The notes below the pieces were generated by a model, which was not told where the DNA came from, did no database searches, and was given only the letters and a program-made list of their open reading frames with translations. From Caldifarciminota bacterium (GTDB taxonomy: Bacteria; Hydrothermota; Hydrothermia; UBA1063; CAJXJZ01): a DNA stretch of 64,000 nucleotides. The stretch covers positions 27,520 to 91,519 of the forward strand of contig JALSNX010000022.1 in NCBI GenBank assembly GCA_026986775.1, written 5' to 3'. Below, in pieces: positions 42,557 through 50,988 of this stretch (its first letter is position 1; the number at the start of each line of letters is the position of its first letter). Position numbers and translations under genes: made by a program.

Positions 42557-42979
42557 ATGATTGCACTTTTCTCCCTGTGTCCGGTGCTGGACACAGGGAA
42601 GTTTTATTTTACAGAAATTATGTATAATGCAGAATCTGTGGACACCTTTCAGGGTACAGTTTTCGTGTCCCCACAAAAGACCATAAGAATGAGTGTTGAA
42701 TATCCAGAAAGACAGTTGTACACTTATCGTTTTGATAGTATTTATATGATTTCCCCTGAAGATACACAGGTGATTTTTAAGAGGGGCATTGGAAAGATCG
42801 TTTTTGGAGGCAGAGACTCTCTATTTATAAAAAAGCCTTTTAAAGGTGGTTGCATGGTTTTGCCGAAAGATACCTCTGTAAATGACACATTGTTTATTTA
42901 TGGGACAAGATATATAGATTCCCTTACGTTTGCATCGGAGAATACTAAAGCAAAATTCTACTTGAGGAGGGGGAAATGA
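42557..42979 (+). CDS. Short LolA-like outer-membrane lipoprotein carrier (predicted)
   Basis: 140 residues from the ATG at 42557, which has GAGGGG upstream (the track uses 42545, overlapping the sucD stop). A weak signal sequence (MIALFSLCPVLDTG) is followed by FQGTVFVSPQKTIRMSVEYP, YRFDSIYMISPEDTQV and further strands. This resembles the LolA half-barrel pattern (F.G.v....P...r..y..P) in a shortened form. Chaperoning of lipoproteins is an inference. It ends 4 bp inside the next gene, a lipoprotein. Confidence 0.55.
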   Translation: MIALFSLCPVLDTGKFYFTEIMYNAESVDTFQGTVFVSPQKTIRMSVEYPERQLYTYRFDSIYMISPEDTQVIFKRGIGKIVFGGRDSLFIKKPFKGGCMVLPKDTSVNDTLFIYGTRYIDSLTFASENTKAKFYLRRGK

Positions 42980-44541
42980 AGAAATATATGGTACTTGTAT
43001 CGGTTTTATTATTGCTTTCGTGTGGCAGAATAAGGAGTATGTTTGAAAAATCACGACCCTTATCTGATCTTTACAACTACGTTAATGCCGAACTCGTGAG
43101 AGCAATGCGGCTTCGTGCCGCTGGTAAGGAAGTGGAGGTCGCAAAAATAGATTCCCTTCTGGGAAATATAGGGATTTCTGCAAAAACTGTTGCTCTAAAC
43201 ATGAACTGGGTTCTTGATACATTTGACGTTACAGGAGATAAAAAAGGTGAATTGCTTTTGTATATTCCCACTGACAGAGAACACCGAACCGGTATAGTTG
43301 CCATCTACGACAATAAACTCAAGGTGCTCTACAAGGACATGGGTTATATAAGGGCAAAACTCGTAAAGCCTGTATATTCAAAAACAGGATTTCTGTATTA
43401 TGTAAAGACCGTAAATGCCATCTCAAGACACAATTTTGTGGGGCCGTATCTTGGGGAATGTAAGTTAATTCTCAGTATTCAGGAGGCAATACAGCCATTA
43501 CCCCTGAATTTTGATGCTGAAATATACTCTGAAAGGCACATGAGATTTGATTTTTATTTTGGAGGTCAGGTGCATTCTGAGTATATGATACAGCAGGATG
43601 GTGAATTTATCCCGCTCACAGACAATTTACTGTATGTGGTATCCCAGCTTCCCGATTACAGAAAGACCTTCGTCTTTCTGGATAAACTGATTTCCCATTC
43701 TTATCTGGGTGTTATAACCCCCTTTGTAATTATGTCGCCTGATAGTGGTAAGTTCATCTATTCAAAGGGGGACAGCATAAAGATTCTCTACGTGGATAAC
43801 CTGCAAAACAAGGGGCTTTACAGTGTTGCAGGAAAAATCGTAGATTATAGATGGCGACCAAATTCTGCCGGGATTCTTATAAAGACCTATGACGGATATA
43901 TGGCACATTACTACACCATATTCTTTGAAGAATTGCCATCTTATGAGATAGATATGAATGCGGTTTTTTATAAAGCAAGTACAGTTGCAGGCTCTCCCAT
44001 TAAGTATACCATGTATCCCGAAGTGGATAAGTGGATAAAGGACTTTTACTGGGAAGACCTTGCAAAACTTGCATTTGTTCTCAATTACAATGTAGGATAT
44101 CCGGGGAAGATATCCGCAAAGTATGTTGTTAAGGTGATTTTGGATGCTGCAAGTGGTGTTCCGCTTGATGCTCACCCACTCTCTGTTCAGAAAACCGTCG
44201 TGCCTCTTTATAAACTCACGGATATACCGTGGGTTGATGAAACAAGGAGCATAGTGGAATACAGGTTCAGTCCCAATGGAAGATTTTACTGGAAAAGTCT
44301 AAATTCATCCACAAGGGGTACAGGAAAATATGAGGTTCAGGGTAAAAAAACTATAGTCCTTTATTATCAGTTTGATATTGTAGAAAAAGCTGGTTCCTCT
44401 GGAGAGGTTGTTCAGGATACATTTAATATAGCGAGAATGGAAAAGTTAAAGGTGGTTAATGCCCCCGATGGGTCAATATATCTTGTTACAGAGGATGGAG
44501 TCAAACTTTTTCCTGTAACACCTGATAATAACACGGAATAA
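42976..44541 (+). CDS. Large lipoprotein of unknown function
   Basis: 521 residues with a good lipoprotein signal (VSVLLLLSC, Cys16). The mature part is beta-rich, with phrases suggestive of repeated blades (VLDTFDVTGDKKGELLLYIP, IVAIYDNKLKVLYKD, SGKFIYSKGDSIKILYVDNL). It could be a propeller-like or repeat protein. I recognise no family. It overlaps the LolA-like gene by 4 bp and precedes the DUF6754 membrane cluster by 11 bp. Co-transcription suggests an envelope complex. Confidence 0.65.
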   Translation: MKKYMVLVSVLLLLSCGRIRSMFEKSRPLSDLYNYVNAELVRAMRLRAAGKEVEVAKIDSLLGNIGISAKTVALNMNWVLDTFDVTGDKKGELLLYIPTDREHRTGIVAIYDNKLKVLYKDMGYIRAKLVKPVYSKTGFLYYVKTVNAISRHNFVGPYLGECKLILSIQEAIQPLPLNFDAEIYSERHMRFDFYFGGQVHSEYMIQQDGEFIPLTDNLLYVVSQLPDYRKTFVFLDKLISHSYLGVITPFVIMSPDSGKFIYSKGDSIKILYVDNLQNKGLYSVAGKIVDYRWRPNSAGILIKTYDGYMAHYYTIFFEELPSYEIDMNAVFYKASTVAGSPIKYTMYPEVDKWIKDFYWEDLAKLAFVLNYNVGYPGKISAKYVVKVILDAASGVPLDAHPLSVQKTVVPLYKLTDIPWVDETRSIVEYRFSPNGRFYWKSLNSSTRGTGKYEVQGKKTIVLYYQFDIVEKAGSSGEVVQDTFNIARMEKLKVVNAPDGSIYLVTEDGVKLFPVTPDNNTE

Positions 44542-44552
44542 AGGAGGTTTAT

Positions 44553-45617
44553 ATGGTGCTAAACCTTATAGTTTTTATGCTTGCTGCCAGTGGGGTACTG
44601 AAGGTTACAGATATCCCCAATGATGATGGTAGCAGATTAAAAGTGGAGTACTTAATCCCCGAAAGCTTTGATTCTGCATTTTTGTATAGAGTTTCAGGGG
44701 ATAAGAGTGTACTCATAAAGAGGCCTACGAATAAAGAGGGCGTTATAGTTGATATGGGACTTTCTTATAAAAAGGAATACAGATATAGACTTGTTGTATA
44801 TGCTGATACGATGAAGAAAGAATACGAAAGTGCCCTTGTAAAGCCCAGGGCCAGCTGGTTTGATACCTCGCAGTTTCCACTGTTTATAGTGGTTATACTC
44901 TACACGGGGCTTCTGCTGTTCTATCTTCAGCATGCAAGGAGTGGAAAATCGCTTTATCTTCGCCCCATTGCCGGTCTTCAGGCAGTAGATGAGGCAGTAG
45001 GAAGGGCAACGGAGATGGGAAGACCAATTCTGTATGTACCTGGCCTTTCAAGTATTTCGGATGTCGCTACAATTGCTGCGTTGAACATACTCTCGCATGT
45101 AACCAAGAAGGCAGGAGAATATGAGACAAAAATTCTGGTGCCCGTCAGAGATCCCGTAGTATACACAATTGCAAGGGAAATAGTAAAAGAGGCTTATTAT
45201 TCTATCGGGCGTCCAGATCTTTATAATGAAAATGATGTATTTTTTGCTACAGACAGTCAGTTCGGTTATGCCGCACATGTTTCAGGTACAATGGTAAGAG
45301 AAAAAACAGCAACCAACTTTTTCCTTGGAATGTTCTGGGCTGAATCACTTATTTTATCTGAGACAGGTGCTTCAACTGGCGCCATTCAGATTGCCGGAAC
45401 AGATGCGGTTACACAGTTACCTTTCTTTATAGTTACCTGTGACTATACACTTATGGGTGAGGAACTTTATGCGGCAAGTGCCTATTTGTCAAAGGAACCC
45501 ATGCTTACAGCCACCCTGAAGGGACAGGATGCCATGAAGATCATAATACTTGTGGTTATTGGAGCACTCTCCATTTTAAATCTTTTTGGTGTCCATGTAA
45601 CACTTGGACTCTTTTAA
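44553..45617 (+). CDS. DUF6754-type membrane protein
   Basis: 354 residues. A signal or first helix (MVLNLIVFMLAASG) is followed by a short extracytoplasmic beta domain (FnIII-like, about 15-100) and a transmembrane helix (PLFIVVILYTGLLLFYL). A cytoplasmic alpha/beta domain (about 130-325) follows with GRPILYVPGLSSISDVATIA, ANFFLGMFWAESLIL-like text, IAGTDAVTQLPFFIVTCDYT and MGEELYAASAYLSKEP; a C-terminal helix ends it. The pattern fits my recollection of the conserved DUF6754 family, whose function is unknown. It is the first of four coupled membrane genes. Start ATG with AAAGGAGG. Confidence 0.7.
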   Translation: MVLNLIVFMLAASGVLKVTDIPNDDGSRLKVEYLIPESFDSAFLYRVSGDKSVLIKRPTNKEGVIVDMGLSYKKEYRYRLVVYADTMKKEYESALVKPRASWFDTSQFPLFIVVILYTGLLLFYLQHARSGKSLYLRPIAGLQAVDEAVGRATEMGRPILYVPGLSSISDVATIAALNILSHVTKKAGEYETKILVPVRDPVVYTIAREIVKEAYYSIGRPDLYNENDVFFATDSQFGYAAHVSGTMVREKTATNFFLGMFWAESLILSETGASTGAIQIAGTDAVTQLPFFIVTCDYTLMGEELYAASAYLSKEPMLTATLKGQDAMKIIILVVIGALSILNLFGVHVTLGLF

Positions 45618-45630
45618 AGGAGGATAAAAA

Positions 45631-46245
45631 ATGTTACAGAGAAAAATACCTCTTGCAATGGTTTTTGTGTTTGGTGTAATATCAACCCTGCAATACTTCG
45701 TCCCACACCCCCTCTCACAACAGTATTATGATACCATGCTCAAGTGGATGATTGGTGTGGGTTCAATGGCCATTTTTCTCGCACTTGTGAGTTTTCTCCG
45801 TCACCATTATGTGAGACTCAGAAAAAAGGAGCATGCACCTTACAGTGCTGTTGCCATTCTGTCTTTCCTCTTTATGACACTTGTGGGGTTCATTGGTGGA
45901 ATGGGACCGGGTTCTGTATTTCAGAAGATGTTCTACTATGTTCAGGCCCCCCTTCAGGCAACCATGTTCTCTTTGCTTTCTTATTACATGGCATCTGCCT
46001 CATACAGGGCATTCCGTGCGAAGAGTTTTGAGGCCACATTACTCTTAATAACTGCATTCATAGTAATGTTCAGTGTAACTACGTTTGGGAACTATGTTCC
46101 CGGTGTTCCAAAAGCCCTTGAGTGGATAATGGCTGTTCCAAACATGGCATCTAAAAGGGGTATCGCTATAGGTGTGTCACTTGGTAGTATAGCTACATCG
46201 TTAAAAATAATACTTGGTGTTGAGAGAAACTGGCTGGGAGGGTGA
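45631..46245 (+). CDS. Unknown integral membrane protein of the DUF6754 cluster
   Basis: 204 residues with about six hydrophobic helices (VFVFGVISTLQYFVP, WMIGVGSMAIFLALVSFL, AVAILSFLFMTLVGFIGGM, TMFSLLSYYMASASYRAF, LLLITAFIVMFSVTTFG, IAIGVSLGSIATSLKIIL). A loop GFIGGMGPGSVFQKMFYYVQ and the ending KIILGVERNWLGG are the only strong features. No known transporter signature is seen. The start has AAAGGAGG, and it is 13 bp after the DUF6754 gene. Confidence 0.65.
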   Translation: MLQRKIPLAMVFVFGVISTLQYFVPHPLSQQYYDTMLKWMIGVGSMAIFLALVSFLRHHYVRLRKKEHAPYSAVAILSFLFMTLVGFIGGMGPGSVFQKMFYYVQAPLQATMFSLLSYYMASASYRAFRAKSFEATLLLITAFIVMFSVTTFGNYVPGVPKALEWIMAVPNMASKRGIAIGVSLGSIATSLKIILGVERNWLGG

Positions 46246-46246
46246 C

Positions 46247-47107
46247 ATGAGAGATTTTTTAATAAAACTTGCGAGTTTGAACAGGACTACCATTTATCTT
46301 ATTATAACAATAGGAGTGCTTTTGCCCCTTGTTGTGCCTCTAAATCTCGGACAGAAGATGTCTCCACCAACAGAGCGTCTCTACACCTTCATTGACACCC
46401 TACCGAAAGGCTCACATATTCTTCTTTCTGCTGATTATGACCCATCTACACTACCGGAACTACAGCCAATGTTAGAGGCAATAGTTAAGCATGCTGTTTT
46501 AAGAGGGGTTATTCCCATTGTGATGTCCCTTTATCCGCAGGGTACGGGACTCGGTATTCAGGCCTGTGAGAAGGCAAGGCTGGAACTTGGAGCAAGGCCT
46601 GATACAGATTATGTAATATTAGGATACAAACCAGGGTTTTCTGCTGTTATACTCGGTATAGGAGAGGATATAAGGAAGATATTTCCAACAAACTACAGTG
46701 GTATACCACTTGATAGCATTCCCGCCATGAGGGGTGTGAAAAACTATAATGATATTGCCCTTGTCGTTTCCTTTTCAGGTGGAAGTACTCCTTTTGCATG
46801 GGTTACATATGCAAATACCAAGTATGGACAGAAGATTGCAAGCGGTATAACTGCTGTCAGTGCTGCTGATTTTTACCCATATCTTCAGACAGGGCAGTTT
46901 ATAGGTGCTCTTATGGGTATGAAAGGTGCAGCAGAGTACGAATATCAGGTTAACAAACTCCTTGAAAAAGAAGGATTCAAGAAAGCAAAGAGTGTTTTTG
47001 CTGTGCGTGGAATGGAGGCAAATTCCATAGCACATTTCCTCATAATGCTCTTTATAGTTGTCGGTAATATAGGCTATTTTCTTACAAAGAAAAGGAGGGA
47101 AGCATAA
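46247..47107 (+). CDS. Unknown membrane-anchored protein of the DUF6754 cluster
   Basis: 286 residues from the ATG at 46247, which has GGGAGGGTGA upstream (the track starts 11 codons earlier, inside the previous gene). An N-terminal helix (TTIYLIITIGVLLPLVVPL) and a C-terminal helix (IAHFLIMLFIVVGNIGYFLT) bracket a soluble alpha/beta domain of about 210 residues. That domain contains LPKGSHILLSADYDPSTLPE, GVIPIVMSLYPQGTGLG, VILGYKPGFSAVILGIGEDI and YLQTGQFIGALMGMKGAAEY. The domain looks enzyme-like or substrate-binding but matches nothing I know. The stop overlaps the next ATG by one base. Confidence 0.65.
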   Translation: MRDFLIKLASLNRTTIYLIITIGVLLPLVVPLNLGQKMSPPTERLYTFIDTLPKGSHILLSADYDPSTLPELQPMLEAIVKHAVLRGVIPIVMSLYPQGTGLGIQACEKARLELGARPDTDYVILGYKPGFSAVILGIGEDIRKIFPTNYSGIPLDSIPAMRGVKNYNDIALVVSFSGGSTPFAWVTYANTKYGQKIASGITAVSAADFYPYLQTGQFIGALMGMKGAAEYEYQVNKLLEKEGFKKAKSVFAVRGMEANSIAHFLIMLFIVVGNIGYFLTKKRREA

Positions 47108-47745
47108 TGCATATTTCACATGACCCATGGATATGGATAGCAGCTATTTTAACCCTTGCCATTTTCTCGTTTTTGTATAAAGATAATCCCTTTTTCAAGA
47201 TGGCAGAGCATATTTTTGTAGGTGTTGCCACAGGTTATGGCTTTGTTTACACATGGAATAATGGTATATATCCAAACCTCCTGAGGCCTCTTTTTGTTGA
47301 TCATCAGATTCTTTTCGTAATTCCGTTTATTTTAGGACTCATGTATCTTTCTGTGGTTGTTCCAAAATTTGCCTATTTTATAAGGTGGCCATTTGCATTC
47401 CTGCTTGGTGTTGGTTCAGGTCTTTCCATTCCTCTTGCATTTAGAGCATCACTGGTTGAGCAGATTAAATATACTATCTTACCAAATCCACACGGTATGA
47501 GTATGGGCTTATTTATAAACGCACTGTTAATTCTAATAGGTGTGGTCACGGTTGTTCTATACTTTTATTTCTCAACTCCCCATGAAGGTGTTATGAAGCC
47601 CGTTACAAAAGTGGGCATAGTGTTTTTGATGGTTGGATTTGGAGCGTCCTTCGGCTATACGATTATGGCGAGGTTTTCTCTTTTAGTTGGAAGGTTTGAG
47701 TTCCTGCTTGGCAACTGGCTCGGAGTGCTTCCCTGGTTGAGATAG
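47107..47745 (+). CDS. Unknown integral membrane protein, last gene of the DUF6754 cluster
   Basis: 212 residues with about six helices (WIWIAAILTLAIFSFLYKD, AEHIFVGVATGYGFVYTW, ILFVIPFILGLMYLSVVVP, WPFAFLLGVGSGLSIPLAF, LFINALLILIGVVTVVLYFY, VGIVFLMVGFGASFGYTIMA). The KMAEHIFVGVATGYGFVYTW motif seems to be the conserved core. Function is unknown. A strong terminator follows 20 bp after the stop, closing the operon that begins at sucD. Confidence 0.65.
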   Translation: MHISHDPWIWIAAILTLAIFSFLYKDNPFFKMAEHIFVGVATGYGFVYTWNNGIYPNLLRPLFVDHQILFVIPFILGLMYLSVVVPKFAYFIRWPFAFLLGVGSGLSIPLAFRASLVEQIKYTILPNPHGMSMGLFINALLILIGVVTVVLYFYFSTPHEGVMKPVTKVGIVFLMVGFGASFGYTIMARFSLLVGRFEFLLGNWLGVLPWLR

Positions 47746-47765
47746 TAAAAAAAGTCTCTCAGTTT

Positions 47766-47803
47766 AAAAGGCAGGACAAATGTCCTGCCTTTTATTTTAT
47801 TCT
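47766..47803 (+). terminator. Rho-independent terminator, bidirectional
   Basis: A perfect 12-bp stem AAAAGGCAGGAC/GTCCTGCCTTTT (47766-47777 and 47782-47793) with a tetraloop AAAT, followed by ATTTTATTC. It overlaps the stop codon of the convergent YitT gene; on the minus strand the stem is followed by TAAACTG only, so it works best for the plus-strand operon. Confidence 0.93.
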
Positions 47804-48640
47804 TTTAAATCCCTTTCCGAATACATCCTTTACTGTGGTCACAGTGAGAAAGGCATTCTCATCTATTTCTCTCACAAACTCCTTTAATCTCACAAGCTCT
47901 CTTCGCCTTCTGAGTATTATCCAGAGCATCTTTCTTTTCTCTCCCTCATAACCACCCTCTGCGTCAATTATTGTAACACCCCTCTGGAGGGTGTTTTTCA
48001 CATAGTCTCTTATTTTTTGCCATTTATCAGAAATTATAATTACCTTGAAGGAAACCTTTATACCCTCAACAACATAGTCAATTGTGTTGGTGTTTACAAG
48101 GACTGCTAAAAGTGAATACATACCTATTTCCCAGCCGAAAAATAGCCCTGCAAAGAATGTGATTGTAAAATCTATAAACAAAAGTCCCTGCCCTATGTCA
48201 AAACCGAGGTATTTATTGAGAATCATGGCTATAATGTCTGTGCCACCCGTTGAGGCATCCTGAAGGAATATCATGGCAAGACCTATGCCTGTAAGGAGGT
48301 CTCCAAAAATAACGGCTAACATTATATCATGTGTGTAGATTATGGGGAAAAGCCTTGCAAACAGGTCAACAAACATGGATAACGCTATTGTTCCGTAGAT
48401 TGATTTGATTCCAAATGCAGGCCCAAGAAGCAGGAAGGCTAAAATAAAGAGGAAAATATTGATAACAAGCATGGTCATACCTACAGGTACGTGGAGGGTA
48501 TAGTGTAATATGGTGGCTATTCCACTTACGCCTCCTGCGGCTATTTTATTGGGAACGAGAAAAATATCAAGCCCGATAGCCGCTACCAATGCCCCAATGG
48601 TAATGTAAAATAAATTTCTGAAATTCGTCCTGTGTGCCAT
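47792..48640 (-). CDS. YitT-family membrane protein
   Basis: 282 residues. Two repeats of the DUF161 membrane module with about five helices include FLVPNKIAAGGVSGIATILH and FLQDASTGGTDIIAMILNKY. A C-terminal DUF2179 domain follows (about 205-282), with NTLQRGVTIIDAEGGY and LVRLKEFVREIDENAFLTVT. The transport role is not established in the family. The gene is monocistronic, convergent with the DUF6754 operon. Upstream of its start lies the gcvH promoter region; no clear promoter was seen for it. Confidence 0.9.
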   Translation of the reverse strand: MAHRTNFRNLFYITIGALVAAIGLDIFLVPNKIAAGGVSGIATILHYTLHVPVGMTMLVINIFLFILAFLLLGPAFGIKSIYGTIALSMFVDLFARLFPIIYTHDIMLAVIFGDLLTGIGLAMIFLQDASTGGTDIIAMILNKYLGFDIGQGLLFIDFTITFFAGLFFGWEIGMYSLLAVLVNTNTIDYVVEGIKVSFKVIIISDKWQKIRDYVKNTLQRGVTIIDAEGGYEGEKRKMLWIILRRRRELVRLKEFVREIDENAFLTVTTVKDVFGKGFKRIK

Positions 48641-48703
48641 GGAAAAATTTTAAGGTTTTATGCACGTTGAACAGAATTATTTAGGGTGATTTTTTGTTGT
48701 TTG

Positions 48704-48732
48704 TTGCCCCTCTCTGGGTTGTAAATTATAAT
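48704..48732 (+). promoter_or_regulatory. Promoter of the gcvH operon
   Basis: TTGCCC (48704-48709), 17 bp and TATAAT (48727-48732). The leader to the ATG at 48768 is about 28 nt with AAAGGAGG. The leader is too short for a glycine riboswitch. Confidence 0.65.
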
Positions 48733-48767
48733 ATTATCGTTCTTTTGAGACAACAAAGGAGGAAGTG

Positions 48768-49151
48768 ATGAACATACCTGAAAATCTTAAGTATACGAAA
48801 GAGCATGAGTGGGTGAAAGTGGAAGGTGAGTTTGCTATCGTGGGGATTACGGATTATGCTCAGGGAGAGTTGTCTGATATAGTTTACGTTGAACTTCCAG
48901 AGGTTGGAACAAATCTAAATAAGGGTGATGTGATAACAACCCTTGAAGCAGTTAAAACAGTAGCTGATGTGTACAGCCCTGTTTCAGGTGAGATAGTTGA
49001 GGTAAATGAAAAACTCGCCGATGAGCCCGGTCTTATAAATCAGGACCCATACGGTGAAGGCTGGATTGTGAAAATAAAGATTTCAAATCCTGATGAGTTA
49101 AACGATTTACTTGGTGCAGATGAGTATAAAAAGGTTATAGAGGAAGACTAA
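48768..49151 (+). CDS. gcvH: Glycine cleavage system H protein
   Basis: 127 residues from the ATG at 48768 (AAAGGAGG upstream). The lipoyl-bearing Lys lies in TTLEAVKTVADVYSPVSGEI, the equivalent of ESVKAAS-DVYSPVSG in other species. The N-terminus ENLKYTKEHEWVKVEGEFAI is typical. It shuttles the aminomethyl group between P, T and L proteins and needs lipoylation. The noncanonical lipoate operon a few kb away (53986-58418) is a likely supplier. It is followed 2 bp later by gcvPA. Confidence 0.97.
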   Translation: MNIPENLKYTKEHEWVKVEGEFAIVGITDYAQGELSDIVYVELPEVGTNLNKGDVITTLEAVKTVADVYSPVSGEIVEVNEKLADEPGLINQDPYGEGWIVKIKISNPDELNDLLGADEYKKVIEED

Positions 49152-49153
49152 AA

Positions 49154-50485
49154 ATGCACCCATTTATTCCCAATACTCCCGAAGATCGGGAGGAAATGTT
49201 AAAGGAACTTGGAGTTGAATCTTTCAAAGACCTTCTAAGAGACATACCAGAGGACCTCTTCTTTGAGGGTGAACTGAATTTGCCCTCTGCTATTTCTGAG
49301 GAGGAGGCCCTTGACCTTATTAAAAACATAGCCAGAAATAATAAGGTTCTTACGCTTTTTGCCGGTGGTGGAGCCTATGATCATTATGTGCCTGTGGTTA
49401 TAGATTACATTGTGTCCAGACCAGAGTTTTATACAGCATATACGCCGTATCAGGCTGAGGTCAGTCAGGGGACGTTACAGGCGATTTTTGAATTCCAAAC
49501 GATGATTTCCAATCTTACAGGTCTTGACGTAACCAATGCTTCCATGTATGATGGCGCCTCTGCCGCTGCTGAAGCACTTCTTATGGCTATAAGAATAAAG
49601 AAGAAAAACAAAGTGGTAATAAGTTCTGCTATTAATCCAGCATATAAGAAAGTAATAGAAACGTATCTTGATGGACCCAATGCTGAAATAGTCTATGTGA
49701 ATTACGATGAGTACACGGGGATGACGGATGTTTCAAAACTTGTAGAGGCTGTTGAAGGTTCTTCTGCAATTCTTATGCAGCATCCAAATTATTTTGGTGT
49801 ACTGGAGGATATGGAGCAGGCAGGGAAAATTGCTAAAGAAAAGGGAGTAATATTCATACATCACTATTACCCTGTGTCCCTTGGTCTATTAAAGAAACCA
49901 TCAGATTATGGGGCAGATATCGCAACGGCAGAAGGACAACCCTTTGGACTGCATCTTAATTTTGGTGGTCCCTATGTGGGGCTATTCTCTGCTAAAAAAG
50001 AGTACATAAGACAGATGCCCGGTAGAATAATTGGTGAGACCGTGGATTTAAACGGCCATAGAGGCTATGTAATGACCTTGCAGACAAGGGAGCAACATAT
50101 AAGGAGAGAAAGGGCAACTTCCAATATATGCTCCAATCAGAACCTCTGTGCTTTGAGAGTGCTTGTTTATCTTTCAATTTATGGGAAAGAGGGGCTTAAG
50201 AAAGTTGCCAAAGGTTGTTTTGGAAAGGCACATTATTTACTTGAGAAGCTTGAGAATGAAAAGGTGGGGAAAAGAGCCTATAAAGGTGCATTCTTCAACG
50301 AATTTGTTTTAAAGCTCAATAAAATCTCTGCGGCAGAGTTCATAGAAAAAATGGTCAATAAGGGGATACTCCCCGGTATAGACCTGGGTGAGAACAAGTT
50401 ACTGGTGGCTGTTACTGAGAAGAGGCGCATGGACGAACTTGATGAGTATGTAAAACTCGCCAGAGAAATTTTAAAGGAGAGTTAA
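49154..50485 (+). CDS. gcvPA: Glycine dehydrogenase (decarboxylating) subunit 1
   Basis: 443 residues, the N-terminal half of the split P protein. Motifs include HPFIPNTPEDREEMLKELGV, AGGGAYDHYVPVVIDYIVSR, YTPYQAEVSQGTLQAIFEFQ and NASMYDGASAAAEALLMAIR. The PLP lysine is carried by subunit 2 (gcvPB), which is not in the window; gcvT is also absent. So the glycine cleavage genes are dispersed or incomplete here, while gcvH and gcvPA are clearly co-transcribed. Confidence 0.96.
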   Translation: MHPFIPNTPEDREEMLKELGVESFKDLLRDIPEDLFFEGELNLPSAISEEEALDLIKNIARNNKVLTLFAGGGAYDHYVPVVIDYIVSRPEFYTAYTPYQAEVSQGTLQAIFEFQTMISNLTGLDVTNASMYDGASAAAEALLMAIRIKKKNKVVISSAINPAYKKVIETYLDGPNAEIVYVNYDEYTGMTDVSKLVEAVEGSSAILMQHPNYFGVLEDMEQAGKIAKEKGVIFIHHYYPVSLGLLKKPSDYGADIATAEGQPFGLHLNFGGPYVGLFSAKKEYIRQMPGRIIGETVDLNGHRGYVMTLQTREQHIRRERATSNICSNQNLCALRVLVYLSIYGKEGLKKVAKGCFGKAHYLLEKLENEKVGKRAYKGAFFNEFVLKLNKISAAEFIEKMVNKGILPGIDLGENKLLVAVTEKRRMDELDEYVKLAREILKES

Positions 50486-50487
50486 AA

Positions 50488-50988
50488 ATGGCACTACCCA
50501 TAGAAGAAGTCTGGGTAAACCGCAAGGTTGTAAAGGTTACACTGAAGGGGGCGAGAAATAAGCCCGGTATTGCTGCTGACATCTTTGAAATGCTTGCGTC
50601 ATGGGGAATAAATGCGGAACTTATAGTGGCTGGAGCCGGAGATAGAGGAAGAGCTGACATTGCCTTTCTTGTGCTTGAGAGTGATTATTTCAAATTAAAA
50701 GAGCAGGAGGAGGCGCTCTGTGAAAATGTAGATGCAAAGGGTATTAAATACGAACCCAAAGTCGCTCTGTTTGTATTTTACGGAGACAGGACCCTTTCAC
50801 GAAGACCAGGTATTGCCGCAAAGATTTTTGATATTTTTGCACAGGCTGGAATTAATATTGAAATGGTAAGTGCATCAGTTGACTCTATATCCATTGTCAT
50901 ACCAGAGGATAGAGTTGATGATGCATATATGGTTTTACAGGATACACTTGGTGTTGATATAACAGAGGGTTTTGGTTATGAAGATTGA
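50488..50988 (+). CDS. Tandem ACT-domain protein, aspartokinase-tail-like
   Basis: 166 residues made of two ACT modules: LKGARNKPGIAADIFEMLAS (first) and RRPGIAAKIFDIFAQAGINI with MVSASVDSISIVIPEDRVDD (second). The arrangement equals the regulatory tail of aspartate kinase, but no kinase domain is attached and none lies nearby. It is probably an amino-acid-sensing regulator. Sitting between gcvPA and a ferredoxin oxidoreductase gene, it may sense glycine or a related amino acid (inference). It overlaps korA by 11 bp. Confidence 0.8.
   Translation: MALPIEEVWVNRKVVKVTLKGARNKPGIAADIFEMLASWGINAELIVAGAGDRGRADIAFLVLESDYFKLKEQEEALCENVDAKGIKYEPKVALFVFYGDRTLSRRPGIAAKIFDIFAQAGINIEMVSASVDSISIVIPEDRVDDAYMVLQDTLGVDITEGFGYED

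Noticed and set aside
48641-48767. Glycine riboswitch before gcvH
   Set aside because: Only about 30 nt of leader follows the promoter, and no glycine aptamer motifs are present.
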